Counted from the first letter of the stretch, positions 1 through 5,804 are shown. The stretch is 7,295 bases of DNA from Desulfuromusa sp. (GCA_021647765.1 JAKIUD010000105.1:1-7295); one strand, 5' to 3'. A program made the numbers and translations. The notes: generated from the letters alone by a model not told the origin.

Positions 1-230
1 ATCCTCAAGGGGTAAATAATCGCCGCCATCACTGGCGAACACAGGGCCTAACCGCCCGCATGTTTACGAAACCAAAAATCTCAAGCCCCCTGTTTTAGCG
101 ACTTTACGGGGTGGCCGGGAATTGCTGCACTCCCTCCCAGTGCATGAGATTCTACTAAGGATTCCGCAGAATGCAAGTATACAAAACGCTAAGACTGAAT
201 TTCAGGACCAGACCAGACCGATCTGCGGGG
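1..230. other. Left-edge region without a recognisable gene
   Basis: I see no credible open reading frame on either strand. The stretch contains small inverted repeats: TCGCC/GGCGA at 20-24 and 34-38, and TGCACT/AGTGCA at 126-131 and 139-144 around a CCCTCCC loop. None matches an RNA family I can name. It lies downstream of the minus-strand HEPN/MNT operon and may be a 3' flank or a decayed sequence. Confidence 0.4.
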
Positions 231-248
231 AAAAGCACTTTTAAGTGC
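231..248 (-). terminator. Candidate intrinsic terminator of the HEPN/MNT operon
   Basis: Read on the minus strand, a GCACTT/AAGTGC stem (235-248) with a very short loop is followed directly by TTTT (234-231). It sits 12 bases after the stop codon of the nucleotidyltransferase gene, the expected place for the end of that operon. The stem is only 5-6 bp and the U-tract only four bases, so it would be a weak terminator. Confidence 0.5.
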
Positions 249-259
249 CGTTGATAAAC

Positions 260-565
260 TTACAAGCGGTTCACTTCAATCAGCTCATACTCTGCCTCGA
301 TTACTCTTCTGAATTCCGGTGAAATACTTTGCCAATCAAGAATATCGACCATTATCGGCAAATCTGACTCGGCAAAGGCCTCTTTGAGGGCTTCGAGTTG
401 ACGCCAGTCGAGCGACTGTTCAGCAACCAGCGCCAGATCGAGATCAGAATAGGTGGTCGCCTTGCCGGTGACCCGTGAGCCGAAGACACGTACCTCGCAC
501 TGGCTAAGATGCTGACGCAAGATCTCAACAACCTTGCACAGATGCTCGGGAGTAAGATCAATCAT
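260..565 (-). CDS. MntA-like minimal nucleotidyltransferase (antitoxin of HEPN/MNT pair)
   Basis: This 101-residue protein is a DNA-polymerase-beta-like minimal nucleotidyltransferase. The signature GSX10DXD is exact: G29-S30, ten residues, then D41-L-D43; D74 in the VDILD segment is the likely third metal-binding carboxylate. In characterised MntA/HepT systems the MNT protein neutralises the HEPN toxin by transferring AMP units to a tyrosine next to the HEPN active site. I chose the ATG at 565 because it overlaps the end of the upstream HEPN gene by 8 bp (ATGATTGA), typical of translational coupling. The reading frame stays open upstream to 655, but those 30 codons overlap the HEPN gene and do not resemble the family. 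The length matches the HI0073-type family. The family is well supported by motif; toxin-antitoxin function is inferred, and a plain HI0073/HI0074 complex of unknown role is the alternative. Confidence 0.88.
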   Translation of the reverse strand: MIDLTPEHLCKVVEILRQHLSQCEVRVFGSRVTGKATTYSDLDLALVAEQSLDWRQLEALKEAFAESDLPIMVDILDWQSISPEFRRVIEAEYELIEVNRL

Positions 566-977
566 TGCGCTCTTCCAGGCGATGCAGCAGATCACGCGCA
601 TCTCTGGCAAAACGACTGGCAACCGTATAAACTGCGGCGGCCCGTTTGGCATCATAGGTATGCGAAGTCAAGTTGCGGGCATCGCCATATTCGAACCAGG
701 GCAAGGGGTCGGCGATGAGACCGTAACGAGCAGCCATGCGAAAGAGTTCTTTGCGGGTCCGCGGATGATCAGCATCTTCGGGGGTCTTATTTGTGCGAAT
801 CCAGCGTTGAATAAACTTCCAGCTTAGTTCGTAGGCCACTTCAAAATTCTGGATCACTCCGGCACGCAGGGTTTCACACAGGGCATCACTCAAACCTTCT
901 GATTCTTCTGTGCTGGCATGCAGAGAACGCTCAAGCGCCTCGACCGACATCTGCAAACTGTCAAGCTGTAGAGCCAC
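558..977 (-). CDS. HepT-like HEPN protein, HI0074-type nucleotidyltransferase-binding family
   Basis: This 139-residue, mostly helical protein belongs to the HEPN superfamily, subgroup HI0074 (nucleotidyltransferase substrate-binding). The FEVAYELSWK segment (residues 45-54) is typical of the group. The catalytic motif is RNLTSHTY, with R101, H106 and Y108, an exact RX4HXY. In HepT toxins R and H form the RNase site and the tyrosine is AMPylated by the MNT partner. I chose a GTG start at 977 because GGAGG lies six bases upstream (minus strand) and because MALQLDSLQ matches where such proteins begin. Starting at 1037 would add 20 unrelated residues encoded across an inverted repeat. The gene is first in a two-gene operon and overlaps the MNT gene by 8 bp. 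Family assignment is strong; RNase or toxin activity is inferred from the motif. Confidence 0.87.
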   Translation of the reverse strand: MALQLDSLQMSVEALERSLHASTEESEGLSDALCETLRAGVIQNFEVAYELSWKFIQRWIRTNKTPEDADHPRTRKELFRMAARYGLIADPLPWFEYGDARNLTSHTYDAKRAAAVYTVASRFARDARDLLHRLEERND

Positions 978-1011
978 AGCAAGCCTCCAAACACTCAAAA
1001 ATGGTTTCACG

Positions 1012-1046
1012 CACAAAAATTTGTGTGCGGCGCACACATTTTTGTG
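1012..1046. promoter_or_regulatory. 35-bp inverted repeat upstream of the HEPN gene (candidate operator)
   Basis: The arms run 1012-1029 and 1031-1046 around a single central G and match except for a two-base bulge in the left arm. The outer parts read CACAAAAAT and ATTTTTGTG; the inner parts GTGTGCG and CGCACAC. It lies 35-69 bp upstream of the HEPN GTG, inside its leader or promoter region, and also between two divergent genes. Toxin-antitoxin operons are commonly autoregulated through such palindromes, so an operator is the first guess. A hairpin in the 5' leader is an alternative. I found only weak minus-strand promoter boxes here. Confidence 0.45.
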
Positions 1047-1104
1047 ACTCTACACGATTAGACGCATAAAATCATCCAACAACAAGCCAAAACGACGGCA
1101 GAGA

Positions 1105-1141
1105 TTGACAGAGACTGATACCACAAGTAGTCTGCGCAGAC
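1105..1141 (+). promoter_or_regulatory. Candidate sigma-70 promoter of the RNA methyltransferase gene, with palindrome
   Basis: A perfect TTGACA (1105-1110) is followed after 17 bases by TAGTCT (1128-1133), a partial match to TATAAT, and transcription from it would start about 28 bases before the GTG at 1169. A perfect 12-bp palindrome, GTCTGCGCAGAC (1130-1141), overlaps the -10 box and the predicted start point. It could be a repressor site or chance. The -35 box and spacing are good; the -10 is mediocre. Confidence 0.45.
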
Positions 1142-1168
1142 CTTGCTTCCAAAAAAGAGAAATATCAC

Positions 1169-2566
1169 GTGAAAAGAGCGAAATCGATAAAAACAACCGC
1201 CGAAACGATGAAAATCAGCATCGATCAGATTGATGCCGACGGTGTCGGTCAGGGGCGCTATCAAGGGCAACCGGTGAGCGTACCGGGGGCATTCCCAAAA
1301 GAGATCGTGCTCGCGGCCATCGAGCATCGCGGACAGCACCGCATTGCGGGACAACTGCTGAAAGTCCTGCGCCGCAATCCGCAGCGCCGTGCGTCATCCG
1401 CCTGCAACTGCGCGTCAGACTGTCTCGGCTGTCCGCTGATCAATCTGAGCTATCAAGGGCAACTCGACTTCAAACGCCAGCGGGTGCTCGCGGCCTTAAG
1501 GGAAAATGGCCTGGCAGAAACCCCAGTTGAAGCCCCCCTGGCCGCCGACCCCACAATGGGCTACCGCACCAGCTGCAAACTGGTGGTGGCGCGTGAGCGC
1601 AACGGAGTCAAGATCGGCCTCTACCGACGCGGCAGCCATCAGGTGGTCGGCATTGAAGATTGTCCCCTTCACCACCCTTTGATCAACCGTATTGTCAAGG
1701 TGGTCGCCGATGAGATCGGCCGCCAGCAGATCCCGATCTACAACCCGAAACGCCAGCGTGGCCTGTTACGCTACCTGCTGATTCGTGTCTCGCCACAGAG
1801 CGGTAAGGCGATGGTCACCTTTGTCAGCCGCGAACAGGATCTGCGTTTTCTGCCCAAGCTCGGCAAGTGGCTGCAACGTAAAGTCCCGGAGGTAATCGCT
1901 GTCCATCAGAACATCAACAGTTCAACCGGCAACGTAGTTATCGGCGGTAAGACGCTTAAACTCCACGGCCAGCCCGACCTGTTTGATCGGATCGGCAACA
2001 TCCGCCTGCGCATCAGCCCGACCTCTTTTTTCCAAGTCAACCATCAACAGGCGACCCGTGTCTACCAGATGATCCGCGAATGGGCCGACCTAGACGACAG
2101 CCAATCCGCCCTCGATCTCTATTGCGGGGTGGGGGGGATCAGCCTGCACCTGGCTCAGGATGCCGGCCAGGTCTTCGGCATCGAAGTCGTCGATGAGGCC
2201 GTGCGAAATGCACGCGCCAATGCCGAACTGAACCAGCTTAAAAATTGCGTGTTCCGCGCTGGCGATGCGATCATCGAACTCCAGAAACTGGCCGGAGAAC
2301 TCCCCTCTCTGGCATTGGCCTGTTTGAATCCCCCGCGCAAGGGCTGCGACAAAGAGGTTCTGCAAGCGATGGGAGAACTCGCCCCAGAGCAGATCATCTA
2401 CATGTCATGCGAGCCAACAAGCCTGGCCCGCGACCTCGTCATCCTGACCAGACTCGGCTACCGGATCAACCGGGTACAGCCGGTCGACATGTTTCCGCAA
2501 ACGGCCCACGTTGAAACCCTGGTGCAGCTCTACCGAACTGAAACGGCCAGCTTTCCAGATATATAA
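1169..2566 (+). CDS. rlmD: 23S rRNA (uracil-C5)-methyltransferase, RumA/RlmD-type
   Basis: This 465-residue protein is a SAM-dependent RNA uracil-C5 methyltransferase of the TrmA/RumA/RumB family; RlmD modifies U1939 of 23S rRNA. An N-terminal TRAM-like beta domain (about 14-68) is followed by a cysteine set, C79-X5-C85-X2-C88 plus C165, with the spacing of the RumA [4Fe-4S] ligands. The SAM-binding motif LDLYCGVGG is at 315-323. The nucleophile is C414 in MSCEPTSLARD, and the probable general base is E449 in HVETLV. The NPPR motif at 387-390 replaces the DPxR of RumA and is more like RumB (RlmC), although RumB lacks the TRAM domain, so the exact target base (U1939 or another) is uncertain. 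The GTG at 1169 has an AAGAGA eight bases upstream. The ATG at 1208 is an alternative without a clear ribosome binding site but would still keep the TRAM domain. It is a single gene, divergent from the HEPN/MNT operon and upstream of tRNA-Sec. Confidence 0.9.
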   Translation: MKRAKSIKTTAETMKISIDQIDADGVGQGRYQGQPVSVPGAFPKEIVLAAIEHRGQHRIAGQLLKVLRRNPQRRASSACNCASDCLGCPLINLSYQGQLDFKRQRVLAALRENGLAETPVEAPLAADPTMGYRTSCKLVVARERNGVKIGLYRRGSHQVVGIEDCPLHHPLINRIVKVVADEIGRQQIPIYNPKRQRGLLRYLLIRVSPQSGKAMVTFVSREQDLRFLPKLGKWLQRKVPEVIAVHQNINSSTGNVVIGGKTLKLHGQPDLFDRIGNIRLRISPTSFFQVNHQQATRVYQMIREWADLDDSQSALDLYCGVGGISLHLAQDAGQVFGIEVVDEAVRNARANAELNQLKNCVFRAGDAIIELQKLAGELPSLALACLNPPRKGCDKEVLQAMGELAPEQIIYMSCEPTSLARDLVILTRLGYRINRVQPVDMFPQTAHVETLVQLYRTETASFPDI

Positions 2567-2651
2567 AAAGAGAAAGAAGCCAATAGCATCCCATAAACGC
2601 AAAGAATCCTTGCAGCTCGCAGGCATCACGAATATGCTGAAAAGACGAACA

Positions 2652-2668
2652 CCGGACGGAGCGTCCGG
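2652..2668 (+). terminator. GC-rich hairpin after the methyltransferase gene (possible terminator)
   Basis: CCGGACG (2652-2658) and CGTCCGG (2662-2668) form a perfect 7-bp stem with a three-base loop, about 85 bases after the methyltransferase stop and just before tRNA-Sec. The bases that follow are CCTTAAAAATA rather than a U-tract, so it is not a classic intrinsic terminator on the plus strand. It may stop or protect the upstream transcript. A TATAGT six-mer at 2678-2683 could be a -10 box for the tRNA, but no matching -35 is visible. Confidence 0.4.
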
Positions 2669-2688
2669 CCTTAAAAATATAGTTTCAT

Positions 2689-2784
2689 GGAGCTAGCCAG
2701 TGCTCTGGTGACACTCACGGTCTTCAAAACCGCTGTGGGGCGCATCCCGTCCCAGGTGAGTTCGATTCTCATCTGCCTCCGCCA
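2689..2784 (+). tRNA. selC: tRNA-Sec (anticodon TCA), with encoded CCA
   Basis: This 96-base tRNA carries selenocysteine to in-frame UGA codons. The anticodon loop CTTCAAA (2722-2728) holds TCA at 2724-2726. The bacterial tRNA-Sec architecture is visible: an 8-bp acceptor (2689-2696 with 2773-2780), a 5-bp T-stem (2756-2760 with 2768-2772) around TTCGATT, a discriminator G at 2781 and an encoded CCA. The long variable arm has a 7-bp stem, 2736-2742 with 2748-2754. Several pairs are irregular: C-C at the fifth acceptor position, an A-C at the end of the anticodon stem, and a D-stem that closes six pairs only if one C (2702-2703 area) is bulged. It may be a functional variant, or a partly decayed or recombined copy. 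The integrase gene begins 86 bases after the CCA, making this the probable integration target. Confidence 0.88.
2756..2784 (+). other. Presumed attL core at the 3' end of tRNA-Sec
   Basis: Tyrosine recombinases encoded next to a tRNA gene usually recombine within the T-arm and acceptor 3' strand, leaving a direct repeat at the far end of the element. The T-arm and 3' acceptor strand here are the best candidate core. I looked for a second copy elsewhere in the window and saw none, so the matching attR must lie further right or be lost. The assignment rests on gene layout only. Confidence 0.4.
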
Positions 2785-2826
2785 ACCATTTCTAACTATC
2801 TAAAATCACTTCTTTCTAAATCACAA

Positions 2827-2864
2827 CCTCTGATTTGTTACACAATTTGTTACACAATCAGAGG
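2827..2864. repeat. Hairpin with 12-bp tandem repeat at the integrase start
   Basis: CCTCTGATT (2827-2835) and AATCAGAGG (2856-2864) are perfect 9-bp inverted arms. Between and partly overlapping them, TTTGTTACACAA occurs twice in tandem (2834-2845 and 2846-2857). The right arm contains the GAGG that serves as Shine-Dalgarno for the integrase ATG at 2871, so folding of the mRNA would hide it. The tandem copies also look like arm-type binding sites for the integrase or an excisionase. Both readings are inferences; the repeats themselves are exact. Confidence 0.7.
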
Positions 2865-2870
2865 TGCCAT

Positions 2871-4502
2871 ATGTCCCATCATTTCCACCTTTCTTGCCGA
2901 AAAGTCTGGTACTACCTCCGCTTCCGCATTCCCCAAGATCTCATCAGCCTCATCAAACGCCGAGAAATCTGTAAGTCACTGAAAACTAGAGATAAAAAAG
3001 TGGCACAAATCCAGCAGAAGATCTACATGGCACAAGCCAGCCAACTTTTTCTTCTCGCGAGGTCCGGAATGCTAAACGCACAGTCCCAAAAAGCAATCGA
3101 TCAAACGTCCCAAGGTTTTCAGAAACTCAGCGAACTGCTCAAGTGCACCGAAGATTTCGGGAACTTACGTCCACTGAACACTTCCGAAACTAGTCTTCTT
3201 ATGGATAAACATCGAAAGGCACTTGTAAATCGAGATTATTCATCTATCGAAAACGAAGTCCAAATGATCTGCGAAGAAAATCAACTGACACTCATACCAA
3301 AAACAAGTCAGTACAATTTATTCTGCCGAGAGCTTCTGAAATCAAAAATCACAGATTTTGAAAAAGAATTGATGCATCTAGACGGCAACTACAACCTTCT
3401 TCCCACCGCCCAGCCGATACAATCCAGCGACAGCCAGACCATTCAAAAAATTCTAGACCATGTCACCAAACCCATTCAGCCATGCTATTCAGAGGTGGTA
3501 AAACGCTACCTGCGCATGAAAGAGCAGGCGGATGGGATGGAAAACAGAGTCATTGTTCAATATCAAAGCCATTTCGACTGTATACAGCGGATTATAGGAG
3601 ACCGCCCGGTCAACGAATACACCGATGACGACTTCATGAAGGCCAGAGAGAATCTTCGCAAATTGCCGAGCACAACAAACCAATCCGAGCGCTATAAAAA
3701 TATGTCCATAGAGGAGATCTTGGCAGAAGGTCCTCATAAAAAACTTTATGCCGAGCGAACCCAGCTTAAATTTCTCGACAAAATGAATTCGCTTTTCAAA
3801 CATGCGGCGGCAAAGGACTACATCCGAAAAAGTCTCTGTCCGGCTTGGAAGGCCTCGAAGGAACTAGAGGATGACGAGGGTTATGCAGCGTTTAGCAAGG
3901 AAGATCTGGAAAGATTCTTTCAGACCTCATACTTTTCGAGACCTGCGGTCAGAATTAAAAATCCTGAAAATTTCTGGATTGCGCCGATCGGGTTGTACAG
4001 CGGGTTGCGGATCGGAGAGATTGCACAACTCTACGTTGAGGATATCCGGGAGATTGACGGCATCTGGTGTTTTGATCTCAACCGCAAGAAGGATAAATTC
4101 CTCAAAACGAAAAACTCAAAACGGATCGTCCCGATCCACAACTTTTTGCTGGAAATGGGATTTCTTGAATACGTAAAAACGGTCAAAGATCAGAGGCTGT
4201 GGTCAAAATTGAAATGGATAGAAAAAGCCGGGTACGGCAAAGATATATCAAATCGAATGGCCAAAAATATTCGCCGAAATGTTACTGACGACACAGACAA
4301 GGTCTTTCACAGCTTTCGCAACACCTTCGCCGAACAACTCAACCAGGTCGGCAATCAACCAGATGAGAATATCGCGTGCGTCCTTGGCCATGAGGTGCAG
4401 TATAAAATCACCAAAAAATACCGGGGCGAAAAAGCGACTCAAGTGCTCGCCGACATTGTTAACAGCTTTGACCCAGGTGTTGATCTAAACCACCTGCTCT
4501 AG
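2871..4502 (+). CDS. Site-specific tyrosine recombinase (integrase), DUF6538-type N-terminus
   Basis: This 543-residue protein is a phage/island-type tyrosine recombinase that would integrate and excise the element at tRNA-Sec. The N-terminus has the WYYLRFRIPQDL pattern of DUF6538-type integrases. A helical core-binding (SAM-like) domain follows at about residues 200-320, and the catalytic domain spans about 345-525. All catalytic residues are present: R380 in GLRIGE, K414 in KTKNSKR, H480 and R483 in HSFRNTF, H507 in LGHE, and Y517 in TKKYRG as the nucleophile. I chose the ATG at 2871 because AGAGG lies six bases upstream. The frame opens earlier at a TTG (2835), inside the tandem repeat and without a binding site. 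The gene is intact, reads away from the tRNA, and ends before a strong hairpin. It is more A-rich than the methyltransferase gene, consistent with horizontal transfer. Confidence 0.92.
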   Translation: MSHHFHLSCRKVWYYLRFRIPQDLISLIKRREICKSLKTRDKKVAQIQQKIYMAQASQLFLLARSGMLNAQSQKAIDQTSQGFQKLSELLKCTEDFGNLRPLNTSETSLLMDKHRKALVNRDYSSIENEVQMICEENQLTLIPKTSQYNLFCRELLKSKITDFEKELMHLDGNYNLLPTAQPIQSSDSQTIQKILDHVTKPIQPCYSEVVKRYLRMKEQADGMENRVIVQYQSHFDCIQRIIGDRPVNEYTDDDFMKARENLRKLPSTTNQSERYKNMSIEEILAEGPHKKLYAERTQLKFLDKMNSLFKHAAAKDYIRKSLCPAWKASKELEDDEGYAAFSKEDLERFFQTSYFSRPAVRIKNPENFWIAPIGLYSGLRIGEIAQLYVEDIREIDGIWCFDLNRKKDKFLKTKNSKRIVPIHNFLLEMGFLEYVKTVKDQRLWSKLKWIEKAGYGKDISNRMAKNIRRNVTDDTDKVFHSFRNTFAEQLNQVGNQPDENIACVLGHEVQYKITKKYRGEKATQVLADIVNSFDPGVDLNHLL

Positions 4503-4508
4503 AATGAA

Positions 4509-4541
4509 AAGGCCCGTAACAAATACATCGTTACGGGCCTT
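4509..4541. terminator. Strong hairpin terminator after the integrase gene
   Basis: AAGGCCCGTAAC (4509-4520) and GTTACGGGCCTT (4530-4541) form a perfect 12-bp stem with a nine-base loop, starting six bases after the integrase stop codon. Plus-strand reading gives only a two-T tail, whereas the minus strand ends GGGCCTTTT. It probably works in both directions and separates the integrase transcript from the next gene. Confidence 0.75.
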
Positions 4542-4586
4542 CACATACCGGTCTAAAAAACAGATGCTTTGCTATATGAAAGTCCA

Positions 4587-4940
4587 ATGAATACAAAGCT
4601 TGAGCGTCTCTACGATCTTCTTGACAATTTAGTCGAAGATTTTTTCAACAAAGGCGAAATGCCTAGTGAATATGCATACGCAGATGCTGTTCTTGCACTG
4701 GCATACGTCGAATCATTGCTTGGTGACGAAACAGTGGATGACATGATTGAAGATATTGAGGGGAGAACTGATTCAATCGCCGCAATTTTTCCAGAGGATA
4801 CGTCGATCGAAAATCAGAGAACTCTCCTTGATGAGCAGCGCGACATGTTACACAATTCCAAAGACACAAGAAATGAACTGATATTCCTCAGGAAGCCTCC
4901 AAACCTTCGCCTGCTACCATCGTCAGGCGAAGACGAGTAG
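4587..4940 (+). CDS. Small, strongly acidic protein of unknown function
   Basis: I do not recognise this 117-residue protein. By hand count it has about 28 Asp/Glu against 11 Lys/Arg, so it is strongly acidic. It looks helical through about residue 85, with a probable amphipathic start (LERLYDLLDNLVEDFF), and ends in a proline-containing, probably disordered tail closing with GEDE. No signal peptide, membrane segment, cysteine or enzyme motif is visible. I placed the start at the ATG (4587), which has a weak GAAAG upstream; the frame also opens at a TTG (4569). It stands alone between the integrase terminator and the resolvase control region. Acidic accessory proteins in islands are sometimes antitoxins, DNA mimics or adaptor proteins, but nothing here selects one of these. 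Confidence 0.6.
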   Translation: MNTKLERLYDLLDNLVEDFFNKGEMPSEYAYADAVLALAYVESLLGDETVDDMIEDIEGRTDSIAAIFPEDTSIENQRTLLDEQRDMLHNSKDTRNELIFLRKPPNLRLLPSSGEDE

Positions 4941-5119
4941 CAGAAAAAGACCCGGCGGGACTACTGCTGAATCATGTCTCAAAAATCATTCATTTCATGA
5001 GCAATCTAAACACCGATAGAGACTGTAGACATAATTAGCCTCGGAGCACCGGCGCGAATTGCGACTATAAACCTTGAGACCCCCAATCACGATACACATA
5101 TCAATAGGCCACGCTCATA
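4941..5119. other. Intergenic stretch with no recognised feature
   Basis: Between the acidic protein and the resolvase control region I see no reading frame, tRNA or clear terminator. The sequence is mixed in composition and contains only short, poorly matched inverted repeats. It may hold distant parts of the resolvase site. Confidence 0.4.
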
Positions 5120-5241
5120 CGATAGTATTTTTTAACCGCCGCATTTTCTATCACTAGAGTTGATTTTTTTATTTTGATAGTACAATATCACAGGGTCCTT
5201 GTACCGATTGATAGATAAACAACTAAGCCGGAGGTCTATCA
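5120..5241. promoter_or_regulatory. Array of six alternating TGATAG boxes: putative res site / resolvase operator
   Basis: Hexamers close to TGATAG occur at 5120-5125 (+, CGATAG), 5148-5153 (-), 5175-5180 (+), 5185-5190 (-, TGATAT), 5209-5214 (+) and 5236-5241 (-). Their orientation alternates, giving three inverted pairs spanning 34, 16 and 33 bp. Tn3/gamma-delta res sites consist of three inverted subsites whose half-sites carry a GATA core, and resolvase bound there also represses its own gene. The last pair brackets the GGAGG and the start codon of the resolvase. The middle pair is too short for a standard resolvase dimer and may be a separate operator. Confidence 0.5.
5160..5186 (+). promoter_or_regulatory. 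Candidate promoter of the serine recombinase gene
   Basis: TTGATT (5160-5165) and TACAAT (5181-5186) resemble -35 and -10 boxes; the -10 matches five of six consensus bases. The 15-base spacer is short of the ideal 17. A TGATAG box ends exactly at the -10 and another begins inside it, so a protein bound to that pair would block RNA polymerase. Confidence 0.4.
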
Positions 5242-5804
5242 TGGCAATTATTGGTTACGCTCGTGTCAGCACAATAGGTCAATCACTTTCCGCCCAAACA
5301 GATCAGCTTGAAAATCACGGGATCGATAAACTCTTCAAAGAAAAAGTCAGCGGGGTAAAAAAAGATCGTCCTCAGCTTATGGCCCTTCTCGATTACGTCC
5401 GTGAAGGTGACACTGTTGTCGTAACAAAAATTGATCGCATCGCACGTAGCACGAAACACCTGCTCGAAATTGTTGACACCCTGAAAGACAAAGGTATCGG
5501 ATTTAGAGTCTTGAACATTGATTTGGACATAGCTAGTGCAACCGGGAAGATGATGCTGACAATGCTCAGCGGGATAGCCACTTTTGAGCGAGAAATGATG
5601 CTCGAACGGCAAGCGGAAGGAATTGCTATTGCAAAAGCACAGGGGCGGTATAAGGGTCGGAAGCCGACAGCTCGTGCGAAAGCGGCAACGGTTGTTTCTT
5701 TGGCGAGTGAAGGTTTAACTCGGCAAGCAATAGCCGACCAACTTGAGATCGGCATTGCAAGTGTCTACAGGATATTGAAATCCAGAGCTTTAACCTCACT
5801 GTAG
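5241..5804 (+). CDS. Serine recombinase, resolvase/invertase family
   Basis: This 187-residue protein has the length and layout of Tn3-type resolvases and Hin-type invertases. The catalytic domain starts at the N-terminus with GYARVST, giving R8 and the nucleophile S10. The active-site arginines R66 and R69 lie in TKIDRIARS (62-70). The long E-helix includes FEREMMLER (115-123). A GRYKGRKPT linker (135-143) leads to a C-terminal helix-turn-helix at about 150-182. The protein is full length with no missing catalytic residue. I chose the ATG at 5241 because GGAGG is placed six bases upstream; an in-frame TTG at 5199 would add 14 unrelated residues. It would resolve cointegrates or dimers, or invert a segment. 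The upstream TGATAG array suggests resolution, and no transposase of the Tn3 type is present in the window. Confidence 0.92.
   Translation: MAIIGYARVSTIGQSLSAQTDQLENHGIDKLFKEKVSGVKKDRPQLMALLDYVREGDTVVVTKIDRIARSTKHLLEIVDTLKDKGIGFRVLNIDLDIASATGKMMLTMLSGIATFEREMMLERQAEGIAIAKAQGRYKGRKPTARAKAATVVSLASEGLTRQAIADQLEIGIASVYRILKSRALTSL

Noticed and set aside
49..60. GCCTAAC-like heptamer resembling an integron attC core
   Set aside because: No partner GTTRRRY core at a suitable distance and no integron integrase in the window.
509..827. Two plus-strand open frames opposite the HEPN/MNT genes
   Set aside because: They are shadows of the motif-supported minus-strand genes and have no recognisable domains.
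1058..1354. Minus-strand open frame of 98 codons opposite the start of the methyltransferase gene
   Set aside because: It lies mostly antisense to a strongly supported gene and covers the divergent promoter region. It has no family resemblance and no ribosome binding site.
2511..2696. Plus-strand frame running from the end of the methyltransferase gene into tRNA-Sec
   Set aside because: It overlaps the gene end, crosses a GC-rich hairpin and ends inside the tRNA. No ribosome binding site or family is apparent.
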